A DNA stretch of 64,000 bases from Yamagishiella unicocca (taxonomy: Eukaryota > Chlorophyta > Chlorophyceae > Chlamydomonadales > Volvocaceae): assembly GCA_003116995.1 (NCBI GenBank), contig BDSL01000019.1, positions 248,001-312,000 of the forward strand, given 5' to 3'. Numbering within the stretch: position 1 is the stretch's first letter; every line of letters begins with the position of its first letter. A program made the translations under genes and the position numbers. A model generated the notes under the pieces. That model was given only the letters and a program-made list of their open reading frames with translations. It searched no databases and was not told the DNA's origin. Shown one piece after another: positions 11,951 to 26,900 of the stretch.

Positions 11951-14900
11951 ACGCTTTCGGACGGCGGGGCCGGCTGGCGGCGGCGGCACGGCGGCGGCTT
12001 GGGGCAGGGTGGGCATTGCGCTCGGCTGCACTGGGTTTGCCGGCGCGATCCCAGCTGCAATGAACCGATGACGAACGGGCACGCTCGAAATCCCCACATC
12101 TTCATCGCAGGCGCAGACAAGTCCCTTCCTGTTCGATGTTGCTGTTGCGGCCGCGTGATGCGTGATGGGGCGTTGACGTACATCGATGCGAATTAGGGTT
12201 TTGGCGAAGTACACGGGTCGGGGATTTAGGTGGTTTAGGCTTTGGGTTAGGGTTTTGTGATCCAAGCTGATTGCTGAGCATTCCCATGACACCCGGCACT
12301 CACACACCCGCAACGGTTTAGCGGTGAAGTGACACACACCGGAAGACTGCGGCAACATTGGCAGGTTGGTTTTGGCATGGGGCGCAACCGTTGTGCTTCG
12401 TGAATGGAAACGCCAAACGCGGCGCGGCTGGAAGAAACCGCCAACTCCGCAAAGTTGTTTGATGCTTCCAAGTAGTTATCTTGGCTCGACTGTTTTCTGT
12501 GGAGTAGCAACGCGGCGCAGTGTTGGCGGTTTGGCGTTAGCGGTTACAGTGGTTTAACGGCGGGGTGTTGACAGGCGGGCTGCCGGAGAGCAATACCGGA
12601 TGCCTATCTTCACCGCCGCGACCTTTCTACATGCTAAGTATCATTCTCTTAAATCCTGATCTAAATCCTGATCACGAAACCTCCGGTGACCCGGCCGGCG
12701 TCTTAGGCTTACTATGCAACAGCAGCAGCGACAGCAGCGACATTTGGCCGGACACAGTGACAGGAGTTGGGGTAACAGTACCAGTAACAGCCCCCGTTAC
12801 AGTTGGAGCCTAGGGGACAGCCGACGAGGCACTGCAGGCCCACGCCCTGCTGCCGAACGGTCCACTCACAACCCCGAACCAGCACATAGGGAGCTTAGTA
12901 CTACTGCCCTGGCGCCCTGTGACGATATCTTTGCTGATCGAACAAGACAATGCGCGCCGTTCCTTGCAATCATCCCTTTGATTGGCCTCCTGGACTGAAG
13001 GGTGGGGGGCGGTCAGAACCTTCCAGAACACTATGGTGCGGATGGGAGTGAGGTGGCGTGGAAGGGGAGCCTGAGGACCCAGTTGTTTCCGTCCGAGCGC
13101 CGTCGGGAACGTCTGAAGCCCGTCCGTCATCGACCTAGGACGCCTTGCCAGGTCCAGTAGCGGTCCCAGTTTAACAGCATAAACGATAGCATGGGAAATT
13201 GAACGCCAATAAATTAAATAATCGACCAGAGGTGCCGGAGCAGCCATCGAGGCCGGCACCCATACACCGGCGGCACCCATGCACCCATATACCGGCACCC
13301 ATGCACCCATATACCGGCACCCATGCACCCATACACCGGCGGCACCCATGCACCCATATACCATGCGCCGGCACCCATGCACCCATATACCGGCACCCAT
13401 ACCTATGGTCCCGCACACCCTACAAAAACCTCCCGACACGCCGCACCGGACGCTGAAGGGCGCAGAGACACTGCTCACAAACAATACCGGTACTGGCTCC
13501 CCAGAGACCAAAAAATAAACACGACAGGCATAAATAATGAATGCCAGCGGGGGGTGCCAGCACATGCCCCAAGCGTGAAACGAAACCAGCCCGCATAGGT
13601 CTGCCTTGGAAGCACCCGCCTCTTCCGCCCAGCAGCGGCGCCTCCCGTTCCTTCCCTCCACGGGTCTTCCTCGAACCCCCTCCATTGGGGTGAAAGACAC
13701 GCCGGGGCGACGGCAGCTCCTTTCAGATGGGGGCTCCCACGCAGGCCATGTCGCACACGACAACTTTGATTGTGAGGAACAACGTCGATCGATGCGTGGA
13801 CACCGCCGCAGCAGCGACAACGCAGATCGATGCGTAGACACCGCCGCAGCAGCGACATCCAAAGTGCAGTCTGCACCTCGAAACCCTGGCCCACGCAGCG
13901 CTTCTTACAGCCCCGCCTCCCTACCTGGGGCGGAGGGACGAACGCAGCCTTGCTTGCCCGGAGGAGACCTCCTGTGCCAACAGCAGCCCCCCTCCCCTCG
14001 CCGCCATTGCTCTCAAACCCAAACTCCTCTCTCCAATACATTCTTCTGCCGATGGTTCGCCCAGCCGCCGCCGCTGACGACAATGAGGACATCTCGATGC
14101 CCTCCGTGCTCCTCCCTGGCACCTCCGCTCTACAATCCAGCTCCTCAAACGCCGACTGCACGTCGCTTCTCCACGTCTCTTTTGTTCATTCTTCCGCCCT
14201 CGCCGACCTTCGCTCCTACCTATACATTGCTTCTCGCCTCTCACTCAACCACATACGCGTAGTTTACTGAAAAGACTCCACTGGAGGCCACGTGGATACC
14301 CCCTCGGCCACCCCTGCCGGCGCCACCACCATGCCCTCTGAACGTCTGCAGGCCCCCAGGGCCGATAACATACCTACTGTCGCCCCATGTCGTACTGCAG
14401 CTCGTCCTACGCATGGCTACTGGGAAGGCGCGGGCCGAAACATTTGCAGCAGGGCCTGCAGCGGTGTTTGGGGTGGTTCGGACGAGGATTTTGCTGCGTC
14501 GGCGGGTCGTTGGGTCGTTGGGTGAGATCTGGATGGGGAGGGGTTGCCGGGGGTCGCCTCGCGATGCACGTGCCAGGGGGCGTCACGTGCCATACCCGGA
14601 AAGCCCCGGTACCTCCCCCCCCAGCCCCAATGAACCCCAACAGCATCCGCAACCGCCCCTCTGTCCTCACGGGCTTTCCTCACAAACCCCTCTTGCAGCG
14701 CTGTGCGGCTACACCGCGGGTCGCTCCATCCGCTCCCCCCTCCCCGCAGTGTAGCCCTGCATCCGCTCCCCACCCGGATCCCCCCCGCTTGCGCCTGCCG
14801 TACACCCACCTGCGTGCCGCTGATGCCCCAGAACTCCACGTGTCGTGTGATCCGTGTGGACTGCGGGCAGGGATGGTGGTGATGGTGGTGGTGGTGGTGG

Positions 14901-17900
14901 TGAGGCAGGGGGGTCAGAGGCTGCAATGAGGCGGGGACCACGGTCTCACAGAGAGGCCTTATGGGGCGCCGTGGGGGAGGCTGTCTGCCACGTCACGTAG
15001 GGCCCCTCCGGCCCCCGCTGCCGTACAAGTCGAGACGCACCTCCTCGTTGAGCGTGTACTCGGTGGCGCCGTCGATGTCGATGAGGGGCCGCCAGGGCAG
15101 TCGCAGGTAGGTCCGGAGCCGCCACTCAGCCTGCCGTACGGAGGACGAGCATACGACGAATTAAGAGGGAGCAACCCAGGGCGTAGGCGACATCACCACG
15201 AAAGGCGCGCTGAGATTTGTCGGTGTCTGGTTGAGCGGTGCGGCCAAAAAGGACCACGCTGCTGCTCAGAGGCCTAATGCCCGCGCTGGCAGCTGGAGCC
15301 CTGAAGCACCCGCAGACTCACTCGCACCACCTCCACGCCGGTCTCGTCGCGCCCAAGCTTCCGGATGCCGCGCAGCTCCACCCCCGGCTGCTCCAGGAAG
15401 GGCACCAGCAGGGCCAGGTTGCGCTTCCACAGGTCAACGCCTGGGTCAGCGGTCAAACCCCACGGAGAGCAGCAGGCGGGCGGGCGGGCAAGCGAGGGTC
15501 ATCAGCTGCGTGGCCGCCGCATGACTAAGCGCATCCTAACCGCCCAGCCGCCCGTGCAGGCACAAGCTCACGTGCCCCACGAGATGCTCATCAAGGTGCC
15601 CACCCGGACGCATCGGGATCCAAAGTTGCCCGCGTTCATGCCGGTGTCCTCGCTCCTGAGCCCAGCCCCCACCTCGTCCCAGCCAGCCCCCACCCCGCCA
15701 CATCCCCCATCCCGCCCCACCGCTGAACGCCACTGTGGGGTCCGCGAAGAAGCAGTCGGGGTCGTAGATGGAGTCGTCCAGCACCCCCGTTACGAAGTAG
15801 GCCTGGGGTGCAGGGGAGGGTGCAGGGGAGGGTGCAGGGGAGGGTGCAGGGGAGGGTGCAGGGGAGGGTGAAGGGGGCCGGCAGGGGGCGGGGCCGGAGA
15901 ATGGTTCCGAGCAGGCCCGCGACTCCGCTCTAGCACTGGAGGGAGTGTATGCCGCCCCCAGCAACCCGAGCTCCCCGCCCGAATCCCGCCCTGCGCCCCT
16001 ACCCGAGCCGCCGCTTGATCTCCATACCTGGCAACTCCCAACGGCTCAGTCGTTGCCGTTTCACGCCATCCTCCTGCCCCCCAAGACCAAACCGCCGCCT
16101 CTCGCCGCCAGCTTTCCAGCCCGCAAGTGTTCCCCTATACCCCGGTACCCAGCCCTGCCCTGCGCCCCTCCGCCCTGTGGCACCTGCCTGCTTGTAGTCG
16201 GCAGTGAGGCGGCGCATAAGGCCCGCCACGTCACCCCGCCGCAGCGGCCGGTTGCGAGGAGGCGCGGCGGCCACTTCGGCGTATCGGTCGCGGCTGTGGG
16301 GGCGTGGGAGGTCAGGCAAGTGGGGGGTTGGTCGGATGTGTTGAGGAGACGTGCATAACCAGTGGGCAGGCGGACGGCGGCCCGCGCGGCGGGATGGCCC
16401 GTGGGTCTGTGTGTGTGGCAAATCCCCCAAAGAGCAGAGCGCCGTCGAGAGAGGTGGCGCGCATCCTCCAGGGAGAAGCGCATCTGAGAGCGATTGTCTT
16501 GCGGATTACCCCCGTTCGCCTTGCCGCGCTGTAGTACACCCCCCGGGGGGCCCCAACTGACATGCCACTCACCCCACTCCCAGGAGCCGCAGCGCCTCCG
16601 TCAGCACCGCCACCAGGCCCACCGTCAGGGGGTTGTCTGCGGCGGCCGTTGTTTGGGGGGAGAGGTGATGGCACTTCGGGGCGGACAAGACAATGGCGCG
16701 TCATTGCCCGAGGGGTGATGAGCGTTAGCAGCGGGCGTTCGGGCAAGGCAAATCGTACAGCAGCTGCTGCGGTAAAAAGCAAAGTTGATGCTGAAGTGCT
16801 TTCAGGTGAGGATGTAAACGCGTAAGGAGAGCTTCCCCGAGACAAGGGCTGTGGGTACGGAAGAGCGAAAGGGACGGATAGGGCGATGCCACGCGTCGAG
16901 CGCGGAGCCCCTCTGTGGCCACCTGCTACCATCGCGTCACCAAGAACGCTATGAGAAACCCAACTACTCACCTTGCTGGCGTTTGCGGGTTTTGCCGCTG
17001 CTGGCCTTCGCGACGATGCCCTGTCCTACTCGCCGTGCAGGCGCGACGGGGCATGCTAGTTGGGTGCGAGATTTGGAACAAAGCCTCGAGGATGTGGATA
17101 TCATGTTTCAGGAAGAGTCTGGCACTCAGAGGCTCCCACAGCCAAGAGCCAAAGCGTGCCGGGGAGTGAAGCAAAGCTGAGAGCTAAAGAGTGCCGGGAG
17201 TAAAGCGTACCCTACAAACACAATTATATTTGAAATAATATGTAGATGAGCAATACCGGTTCTGTAAGAGCATAGGGCGGGTTGTGCAAGCTGACTGATG
17301 CGATGCACAGGATCCGCGGCAAGTATTTTCTCCGTGGTTCCATACAACACAAATTATTTAAATACACGTGCTTAGTACATTGCTACCAGATGCCTATATT
17401 GCTCCTTTCTCTCCCCGTTGGGCCCGTTTCGTTTGAGATGGTGCTTTCTCTATATGTCAGTACATACCATACGGTTCTCATCAATTGATTTCAGTAGACG
17501 ATTATCATCTCCTCTGCTGGAACGATGCGTCCAACTCGCGGAGCGCTGGGACGCCGTGCATGCGTTTGCGTCTCGCAAGCGGCTTGGGGTGCCGTTAACA
17601 GCAGTACACGATCAAAGCCGTATCCTCCTCTCAGTTACAGGTAGGTCAATGGCACTCGACCACCGTCACGGGCTGACAGCATATGCCAGTGCTGACGTAT
17701 CCTTGCCTGGTTGCCATGTGAGTTACCAACTGGTGCGTAACTGGACGTGCACCACACATTCCTGTTCTCGTGACCTGCGCGATGCTGACCAAACCCCTTT
17801 CCCACTCCGAACGGACACCAGCAACACTCACCTCGCCACCTTGCTCACACCCCTTTGACTCCCCATCATGTGCCAGCTCAGCCCTCGGGGTGATGAAACC

Positions 17901-20900
17901 CTCACCCCCCTAGACAGCTCCGTTGGGCGGCCGTTGCGCCGCCCGGGGTCCACTCCCCCTCCCGAAACCACCGCCGCCTCCCAACAACCCCTTCCCACTC
18001 CGAAACCACCTCCCCTCGTCATTGCCCAGCGTCAACCGCAGCGACATCACGGGCGCGGAGCTGGGCCTGCTGCTGGCGACCAGCTGCTCCGAAGACATGG
18101 CGGCGGCGGCTGGTGCACATCTGTGCCGCCAGAACTACAGCTACTGGCGCACGCAATCGGGTGGGTGCCAGCCAGGCGTTGAGAGGGCGACAGGGGCGGG
18201 ACAGCGGGTGCCGGGCAGAGCCCCTGCTTCCAATCCCAGTACCCCCGGCTTGCAGTCCCAGCACCTCCGGCTTGCAGTCCCAGCACCCCCTGCTTCCAAT
18301 CCCAGCACCCCCGGCTTGCAGTCCCAGCACCTCCGGCTAGTCTGCCTCGCCCTCCTCGCTCCGCCGACCCCTCCATCCCGAACTCGTATCTACCGTCGTA
18401 GACTTCAGTCGTTGTCCTGCACTCCATGCCGTACAGGCCTCCGCCACGCCGCCAAACTGGAGGTTGCGCTGCGGCGCAGCGTGGCAACCGTGGCCTGCTT
18501 CACCTCCCTGGACGTGTACGGCGACACGGCCGCGGTGCTGAGTCAGCCCCACCAGCAGGAGGAGGAGTGCCCGCTGACGGCGCAGCAGCACGCGCGAGAA
18601 CGCAGTCAGAGCAGGGGCGCGGCCGCCTCGTCCTCGGCCTCGCCCTCGTCGTCTTTATCTTCGGCCTCGTGCTCCTCCTCCCGGCCGTCCACGACGGCTC
18701 CTCGTCGCGGTACGCAGTCCGCGATGGGCTGGTGGGCGCGTGTTTTGAGTGTTAGTTGGTACCGAGAACTTGAGGGCGTTCGATGGTTTGATGCCATGTG
18801 TTGGTCGGTGGTGTTCCGGGTAAGGCGCCGGCCCCACTGCCGCCCACCCACCCTGGCTGGGTCTCGCCAGATCTGCAAATTATCCGCCCTTCTCCCTGAA
18901 GCTGCTCCTCACAGCTGAGCTTCTTGGCCCTTAACTCGCCGCCACAACCACACAGGTATCCCCGACATGGACTGGAACTGGCTGCAGCCCACCCGCAGCA
19001 GCAGCAGCAGTAGCGGCGGCGGTGGCGCTCAGCCGTCTTCCTCGTCGACCCTCTCCTCCTCGTCCTTCCAGCACCAGCAGTTATCGGCGACAGCCCAACG
19101 GGGGCGGAAGAGCTTGGTGGGCTTCGCCCGAGCCACCGGCGATAACTCGCTGGTGAGGGGGCTGGGCTGTGTCGAACGTGTTTGTCGACATCATGCGCGA
19201 AAGTCGACATATCCGTTTTGGGGGCCGCGGCGGCCGCCGGGCGAGGGTATACGGGTAACGGCGGCGGGCCGCTGGAACGATAATGCTGTTGTGGAGCCGG
19301 AAGTACGGCAGTGGGGATTGTGGGGGCGGGTGGGGTCGAAGGGCGGAAGCCAGCACGCCGTCGCTTGTGATGCGGCAGGTGCGTGCAGAGCACGCTCGCC
19401 CCAGAAACATGCTCGCCTCCGGACACATTCTTCTGGCCTTGACCCAGCACGCCGCCCAACCACACACCTGCCGGCCGCCCTTCCCTGCCGCCCGCCACGC
19501 TCGTCCGCGCACCCCTACCCCCCGCAGGTGGCCAACATCTACGACGTTGCCGTACACCCCGCCGTACAAGGCTACGGCATCGGCCGGCGCCTGGTGAAGC
19601 TGCTCGTGCAGCAGGTGCAGGCGCGTGCCGTGTACGACATCGGCGCTGTGTCTCCTGCGTCCGCTCTGGGCTTCTGGGAGCGCTGCTCGTTCGAGGACGA
19701 CCGAGAGGGGTCCACCTTCATGATGTTCGTCGGGCGCGGGGGGGCTGCAGGCGATGAGGACTGGGCTCCCAGGGCTCCCCATGTGAGTAGTGACACGCGC
19801 ATGTCACGTGGCGCGACTGTCTTTACTTCCGACCCACCATCGCGGCTGCATGTACTTCCGACCCGACCTGCCATAACGTAAAGCGCTGTACGACGAGTAC
19901 GGCCTCCTGCACATCGCGCCACGTGCTGCGTATGCCAGCACCGACATGAACAGGGGGGCTGATTACATAACGCCGTGGCTTCATCATTTATTTATTTTCC
20001 TTGGTTTGTGTGCAGGAGCTTCTGGAAGAAAGCTGTCTGGGTTACTGGGACGCGGCACAGCGCTCGGAGTCGCTGGAGGCGTTGCTGGCCGGCAAGCTGC
20101 AGCGGATACGCGCGCTCGCGTCGGAGCAGCAGGAGGAGGAGGCGGGGGGCAACAAAGCCCGGCGGGGGGCCGGCAGGGTGAGGACGGGACCCAGGCTGAC
20201 GTGGCGCTCGGAATAATGACGACATGTACGGCGGATGCGAGAGTGTGTACGGCAGTTGAGAGTCGAGATGCTGGGGCGATGGGCTAGGCATGAGGGGTGG
20301 TGCTAGTAGCGCCCTCCGCCCGCTGACGTACGGTGCGGCCCTCCCGCTTTGCTCTTAGGACCCGTGATAGCGAGGAAGCCACGGCATCCGTTCGGGTATT
20401 TTGCTTCCGCGGCCATTCCTGTGGTGCTGACGAGCTGCCTTTGTTCATCGAATTTTGTAGCGGTGTGCGTGACGTGTAGAGGCGCGCGTGCGATGCCTGC
20501 GAGTCCACGTGCGCTTTCGGCGGTGGAGGCCGGGAGGTAATGGCAAAGGAAGGAAGACCAAGGCTGGCCGAAATGAAACCAGTGTTACCGGTACCTCCAC
20601 TGCTATGAATGGAGCGCGTGGGCTGTGGCATGTGTTGGACTGGCGTGTGTTGGAAGGTGCGACCCACCCACTGCTTTTTGACTCCGTCCTTTGGCCCTCG
20701 TCATCATGTACGGTACTGTGGAAGGAAACGTTTTTATTGCACCAGTATTGGTCACTGTTAGCCAAAAACGGTTGCGCAACTAGCCTCAACTTCCGTGCTG
20801 CCCAGCTTGCTCCGATCCTAGCATACATATTTTTCATCTCCTAGTCTCTCCTACTGGACTCAGGTTGATCTCGCGTGCCGTACTCCTGTACGAGAGAGCC

Positions 20901-23900
20901 TGTTGTATTTATCATCGATGTCTCTTGCGCCTGGCCCAACTCAGTCCGCGACATCCTGGAGCGCTACGGCACGCCCTGAGTAAGACAAGCTTGACGCACC
21001 CCCACACTGATTCGGAAGGCCCATGACCTCTTCTGAATTATTGCCCACGTGTAACGTTATCACATGGAATGTCACGGTAGACGGTAGCAGAATGGCTGGC
21101 ACCACCAGGCGGCTCCTTTCAGCTCCTTCGCAATCGCTGACAAGCACCATTACTGCTGCCTGTCCCTGACCCTCCCTGACATCGCCTGACAGCTGATGAT
21201 GTCCATGCAGGGAGCAGGGCTGCTAACGCGCATATTTTGCTTATTCGCAGCACCAATGCATGAACTGGAGGATGTTGCATCTGGGATCCTTCACCCCGCA
21301 GCCCGTGGTCCTATTCTAGCCATCGTTGCTAGTGGATCCGTTGGATCGGGGATTCGGGAATAAATACCCAGGCAATAATATTATAGGGTGCCAAGCTTGC
21401 TGATATGTCTTCCCTACGGTAGAATATTTATCAAATTGTGTAGCCGTCGGGAAGCAGTCAAAGTGCTACCAACAGGGCTGCTGGGGCCTTACGTCTGTTA
21501 GTGCGCGTGGAGAACTCAGGCGTTTGTTGTAATTGTCGAATAGATTTCGTTATGGGCTGTGGATCTTCAGTTGCGAAGGAGCTCCCGCTCTCACCAGCCC
21601 AGGTCGTCGAAGGCGGGCAGGCCGACGGAGACCCGAAGCCACAGCCTGAAAGCGAACCTGGATACTCCAATAGGGCAGGGGGGTTTCGGCACACAAAGTC
21701 GGCGTCACAGTCGAACAGAGCCGCGCAAGCAGAGGCGCAGCCGGTCACTCGCAGCTCTTCTTCAGAGGCGCTCCGGCAAGTCTTGTGCACTCGCAAGTGG
21801 GTTATTTTGATGGACTGGTGCGGCTGGCATGAAAAAGACCAGTTTGGCTTCGAGCAGCCGAGCGTCCGTGACATATTAGGCCCAGCTGGCCGCAGCAAGC
21901 TGGGAGCATACGAGCGGCCGCACGAGTACCAGGTGTGCGCGGAATCCAAGAAACCTTAAAGGGTCCCGCCATATCCGTGGGTTCGACTGTGCAGGCCCCG
22001 GACAGCGACGTTGGTTGGGTGGTTCGTGCGCAGACGGGGCGTTCGCTCACAGCTCCCTCGAGAGGGGTGCAGCTTGTGCGGGTTGGGCATCGGGTAAGAG
22101 AGTGGCAGCAGGGAAGCTTGGTTTTAGCTTTCCAAGAGTCGGCCGGAATCGGGACCAGGGCAAGGTCAAACAGCAACGCGCATGGGGCACGAGTTGCCTG
22201 ACCTGGACACGGATGCCTGTTTGGCAGCTGTGGTTGGGAGAGTTCCCGTCTGAATAGCCGCCATTGGCCGGCAGCCGTGTGGTGCGGCGGCGCACCAAAT
22301 CTATCGCCTACGGCGCCTACATGATCTCACGGAATGGGCCAATCCTCGTCCTCGCAGTGGCTGCTTATGTAACGGGCGCCGGGGTGTTCATGCGGCTCTG
22401 GCACTTGCATCCGCTTACAGCTTCCTTCCCCGCAAATTTGCATCAATCCCATCATGAATGCCGATTAGCCGTGTGCACGTGACCAGAGCGGGGGACCTGC
22501 CCACCCGGCCTGCCGTGGTACACCAGCTTAACCCTACCCTACCGCGTGGCATCTACGTAACGCTCTGCGAGCCCGCCCGGCCCGGGGCCCGCGTGCAGGT
22601 GGCGGTGAGCTTCCCCGGCGCGGAGTTCGTCAAGGGGGAGCACGGCCACTGCAGCAACCTCACGGACGCGCAGGGCCGGCTCATCGCAACCAATGGGGCG
22701 GAGATGGCGGAGGCGGTGCGGGGCTGGCTGGCGGAGGACTGGCTAGGCGGCGAGGCGCGCCGGGGTACGGCAGGGGCTGGGGTAGGAGCAAGTTGGCTTG
22801 GGCCACCACGTCATGCCAGCGCGGCAGCCGGGTTGAGGGTGGATGTGGATTCACGTCCTGCGATCCTTATCTATTGGGGCAGCAATGGCGACCTCGCGGC
22901 CAGGCATGGGTGGCGTAGCGGGTGTCGGGAGGGCTCCAGGAATGGGAGGAGTGCGCGAAAACCCGGGGCGTGTGGGGGCAGCTTCATGCCACTTTGCCCC
23001 CGGAGAGGATACAGTACTTGCGGGTACACGAGCTGCCGCCACCGGCACCGCGAGTCTGCGGCCCTGTACCACCCCGGTCCTCCTTCCCCCCTGGCCGCGC
23101 TGACGGGGCCGCTCCTCCTTGCCGCCGCTGACGCCGCCGTACACCCACCCGCCGCCACCCTGCCCCTCACGTGCGCGCGGGCTGCTGCAGGCCTCACGCA
23201 CGTGTTCATCGACAAGATCAACCTGCAGTACTGCGCGGGCAGCGTCCGGGCGGTGAACTTTGGTCGCAACCCGGAGGCCTACGCCGTCCTGAACGAAAAC
23301 TGGGCGATTTACCTTCGGGTACGGGCGCGGAGGGAGGCCTTCCTGTTGGGGAGCAACGGTCCTGCGACTGCATGCTTGGTGTGCGTGCTGTTGGGTGCCG
23401 GGGCGGAGCGGGGCCCTGGCGGCTGGAGCGGTGTTGCTCTGTCCTCCTTCCCAAACTACAGATGCATAGAGAGTTAAAGACCGTAAAGGCGGCAACCGCA
23501 CCGCACGATTGCGCCCACCGTCATCGTTGGCGCGCGGGTCTTCCAAAACCCACCGTCGCCGTCCGCTGCTGCGCCGCGCGCAGGAAGCCTTCCTGGAGTG
23601 TCGTGTGGTGGTGTTCCTGCTGAACCAGGACTGGCTGGACTCCATACCCTGCAACCAGGAATTCGAGGGCCTTATCCGCCGAAAGAGCACATACGCGTGA
23701 GTACAGCAGCCAAGAACGCCACGCAAGCACTAACTTTGCTGCCGCTGCTGCTGCCGCTGCTGCTGCATGGGCCGAGAGTACCATTGCGAGTTTGCCCTAA
23801 TCGGGCGGCCCACCCCGCACCCGCCCGTACGTCGCCCGACCCCCCACCTGCCCTCGATTCACTGTTTCCTCGCTACTTCCCTGCCTCTGCGCCCTTATGG

Positions 23901-26900
23901 CCGCAGGACTGACGGAGCTAAGCGCGCCGTGGTGTTCGTTGACATCACCGACCCCGGCTACAAGGGCCGCCTGCTGCCCGAGTACTTTGCCAGCATGCGC
24001 CAGCAGGCGGCGCTGCACTTCGACGTTCACAACCTGGTCTACAACGAGAACCTGTCGTCGGAGGGCAAGAGCGCGGTGCGCAGCGGGGAGGGCACCTGCG
24101 CAGATCCCATACAACACCGCTACGGCCCCCTTAGCATGTCTTTGAAAACATACAACGCACCCGTACCATCGGGGCGGTGGCAGCGTGGGGGGACTTCGGT
24201 TCGGATCGGCTTTGGATGAGATTTGAATGAGTGAGGGCCACCGTACTACAATGGAAAGAGCTGCCGCGGTCCTGCGTCCCCCGCCTGCCGCGGTGTACCC
24301 GCCTCCTTAGTAGCCTGGTTGGGCACGGTGCTAGAGGCGCCCGTGTGTGGCTGCCGCTACACGCTGCGGCGGCGCCGGCCGACACCGACGCCAGTACCGA
24401 ACCGCCCTGCCCGCATAGGTGCGGAAGTCCCTCGATAGCATCGTACGACAGTACGGCACCGCGTACGAGGTACCTGCGCTGGGTGAGTGTTCCCACGTGA
24501 GGCTGCTGGGGGTGGTTGGCAGCAGCGCTATGCGCGTCGACGTGCGAGGGGAGGGAGGCAGGGAAGCGTCAAGGAGGCGGGGGTGGCGGAACGAGCGCCG
24601 GCATGTTCGTGTTGATGCGGAAAGGGCGGGAATAGGATGTTTCCGAGCAGTTCGTGCAACAGCGGCCGGCCCGCCCCGTCTCCCGACGTTGTAGAGATTG
24701 AAGACATGGCTCGAACGACGGTTCAGTGGCGCAACTGGCTGTACTTCCGCTGCCTGGAGGGCACCAACGGGTGGCGAGAGCTGCTGGACGTGCAGGTGGG
24801 TGCTGGGGGGCAGGTGGGTGCTGGGGGGAGACAGGCGGGGCGGCGGAGGTTGGGGCAGGTGGGGCGGCGGAGGTTGGGGCAGGTGGGGCGGAGGGTGGTC
24901 CACACTCGCGGTGCACGCACTTCACGTTTGGGATGGCTGAGGGTAGCTGATGATAGCTGAACCGATAACAGCCACTGCCCTCGCAAGCAAGCGCCTTCGT
25001 CCCCCCGCGCGCGTGCGGTTCACCGCATGATACGAAGCGTTGACCTTGCTGCTTATCGATTGGCCGCAGGACTGCGACTGGAACAAGGCGCTTGAGGAGG
25101 CGGGGGAGAGCCGCTGGCCTCGGCCCGTGTTTCAGTGCGCGGCGCATGGCGTGCTGAGCAGGAGGTGAGGCTGCGGCCGCGGGAGCCGAACACCCGCCCC
25201 TGCACTCCTGACGTGTCTGCGTGGCCCCTGACTACCTAACATTGCACATCTTGTACGGCTGCACGGAAGGAAGGCATTCTCTTGGGGGGTGAGTGAGTTA
25301 TCTCGGCAGTCTGGGCGGCCCTGCGTCGCGTGTCAACAACATACACGTGCACACGGAGACATGGGCACAATCCCGACCGCTGGGGGAATATTAGGCGCAG
25401 AGTAGCCGTCGCGCTTACCTCCACTGATACCCTAGCTGCTAGTCGCCGCTACCTGTTGTCAGGGTATGCCAGCCCTGCCTGTGATTCGCTGCATGCGCTC
25501 TGGCGGCGGCGATGGTGATGGCCTGCGGCACCGGTGCGCCTCACTCGCCTCCCTCCAGGTTCCGGCTGCGTGTGACCCGGCTGGGGGACGGGCGCTTCGG
25601 CGAGATCCAGCTGCGCGGCTGGGAGCTGTTCGACGCGGCGACCGGCGATAACATCGTGCGGCCCGGCAACGGCTACATCCGCGCCCCGGGCGGCCTCAAC
25701 GCCGCCGCCATGGCCATGATCGACGTGGGGAAGGGCGCGTGGTGTCACAAGTGCGGCTCCAGGTAGGGCCGAGACCCGCGGGTCACACAGCCAGAAGGAC
25801 GCCTGTGCGCGTCCCGGCGACATGTGATTCTGCCACCGCTCAGGCCTGGAGGGAAGCCCGGGATACGGCAAGCCCGGCACGTTCCACGTGGGCATCGTCG
25901 TACATCCGGCACCGGTCTTTCTTTCCCGGTCTTTCTTTCTCGCTCCGCTGCTTTCTCAGTGTGCCGCAGCGCTCCAAGCCTGTTCATGAGGACTGCTGCC
26001 GGCGCCTCCCGCCCGTCCCCCGCTCCCCCATCCCCACGTTGCTGCCTCCCGGCCGCCTGCCGTACTGCCGTACTGCTGCCGTACTGTCCTGCGATGACAG
26101 GCAGTACACGTGGCTGGAGTGGCTCGTCCCGAACGACCAGCCGCCGGTGGCGCTGAGCCACATGCGGCTGAGCTTCAACCCGGCCCTGGGACTGGACTTC
26201 AGCGACAGCCAGTGTCCGGTCGACTTCACGCTGGAGTGTCTGCCGGTGGACGTCTGGCCGCAGCACGAGCCGGACTTCTTGCGCGACTACGAGCAACCCA
26301 AGTCGGCTGAAGATGTGACGCACCTGAAAGGTGGGAGGGAAGGAAGGCGCCCCGCCTCACCAGGGCGATAGTGATGGCGGTGGCGGTGGCGGTCAATGAC
26401 GCACCAGAATCCAGCACCTGATGAACCCACCATCGACCCAAACAGGCCGGCCTGCCTACTGCGCTGCTCTCTTGCGTTATCGGCGCAAGAATGGCGTGTC
26501 CTTGCGGACCGCCTCCGCCGCCACCTCGCCGATCCGGTGGTGGTCCGCTCCTAAGTCCTAACCTGCGTCCCCGCAGGCGACCAGCTGCCGCGGTGGGTGG
26601 AGCTAGACTCCAGGGAGGGAGCCTCTCTGCCGGTTGAGGGCGATGGCGATGTTGGCGGTGGTTGGGTCAACTTCCAACCCGGCTCTTGCGCCGAGCCGGC
26701 GCCACCGTGCACTGCCTTCCGGCTGCGCATCAAGGCAGTCAGCGACGCAGATGCGGCGGCCGACGTGGAGCTTGCAGGCCTCCGGCTGCAGGTGCGGCTA
26801 GCAGGGCTTGGTAAACGACAAAACAAGTGATGGAGAGCGCTTTCCACGGAGGTGGAGGTCGAGGTGGAGGCAAGGCTGTTTTGTGTGAGGGGGAAGGAGC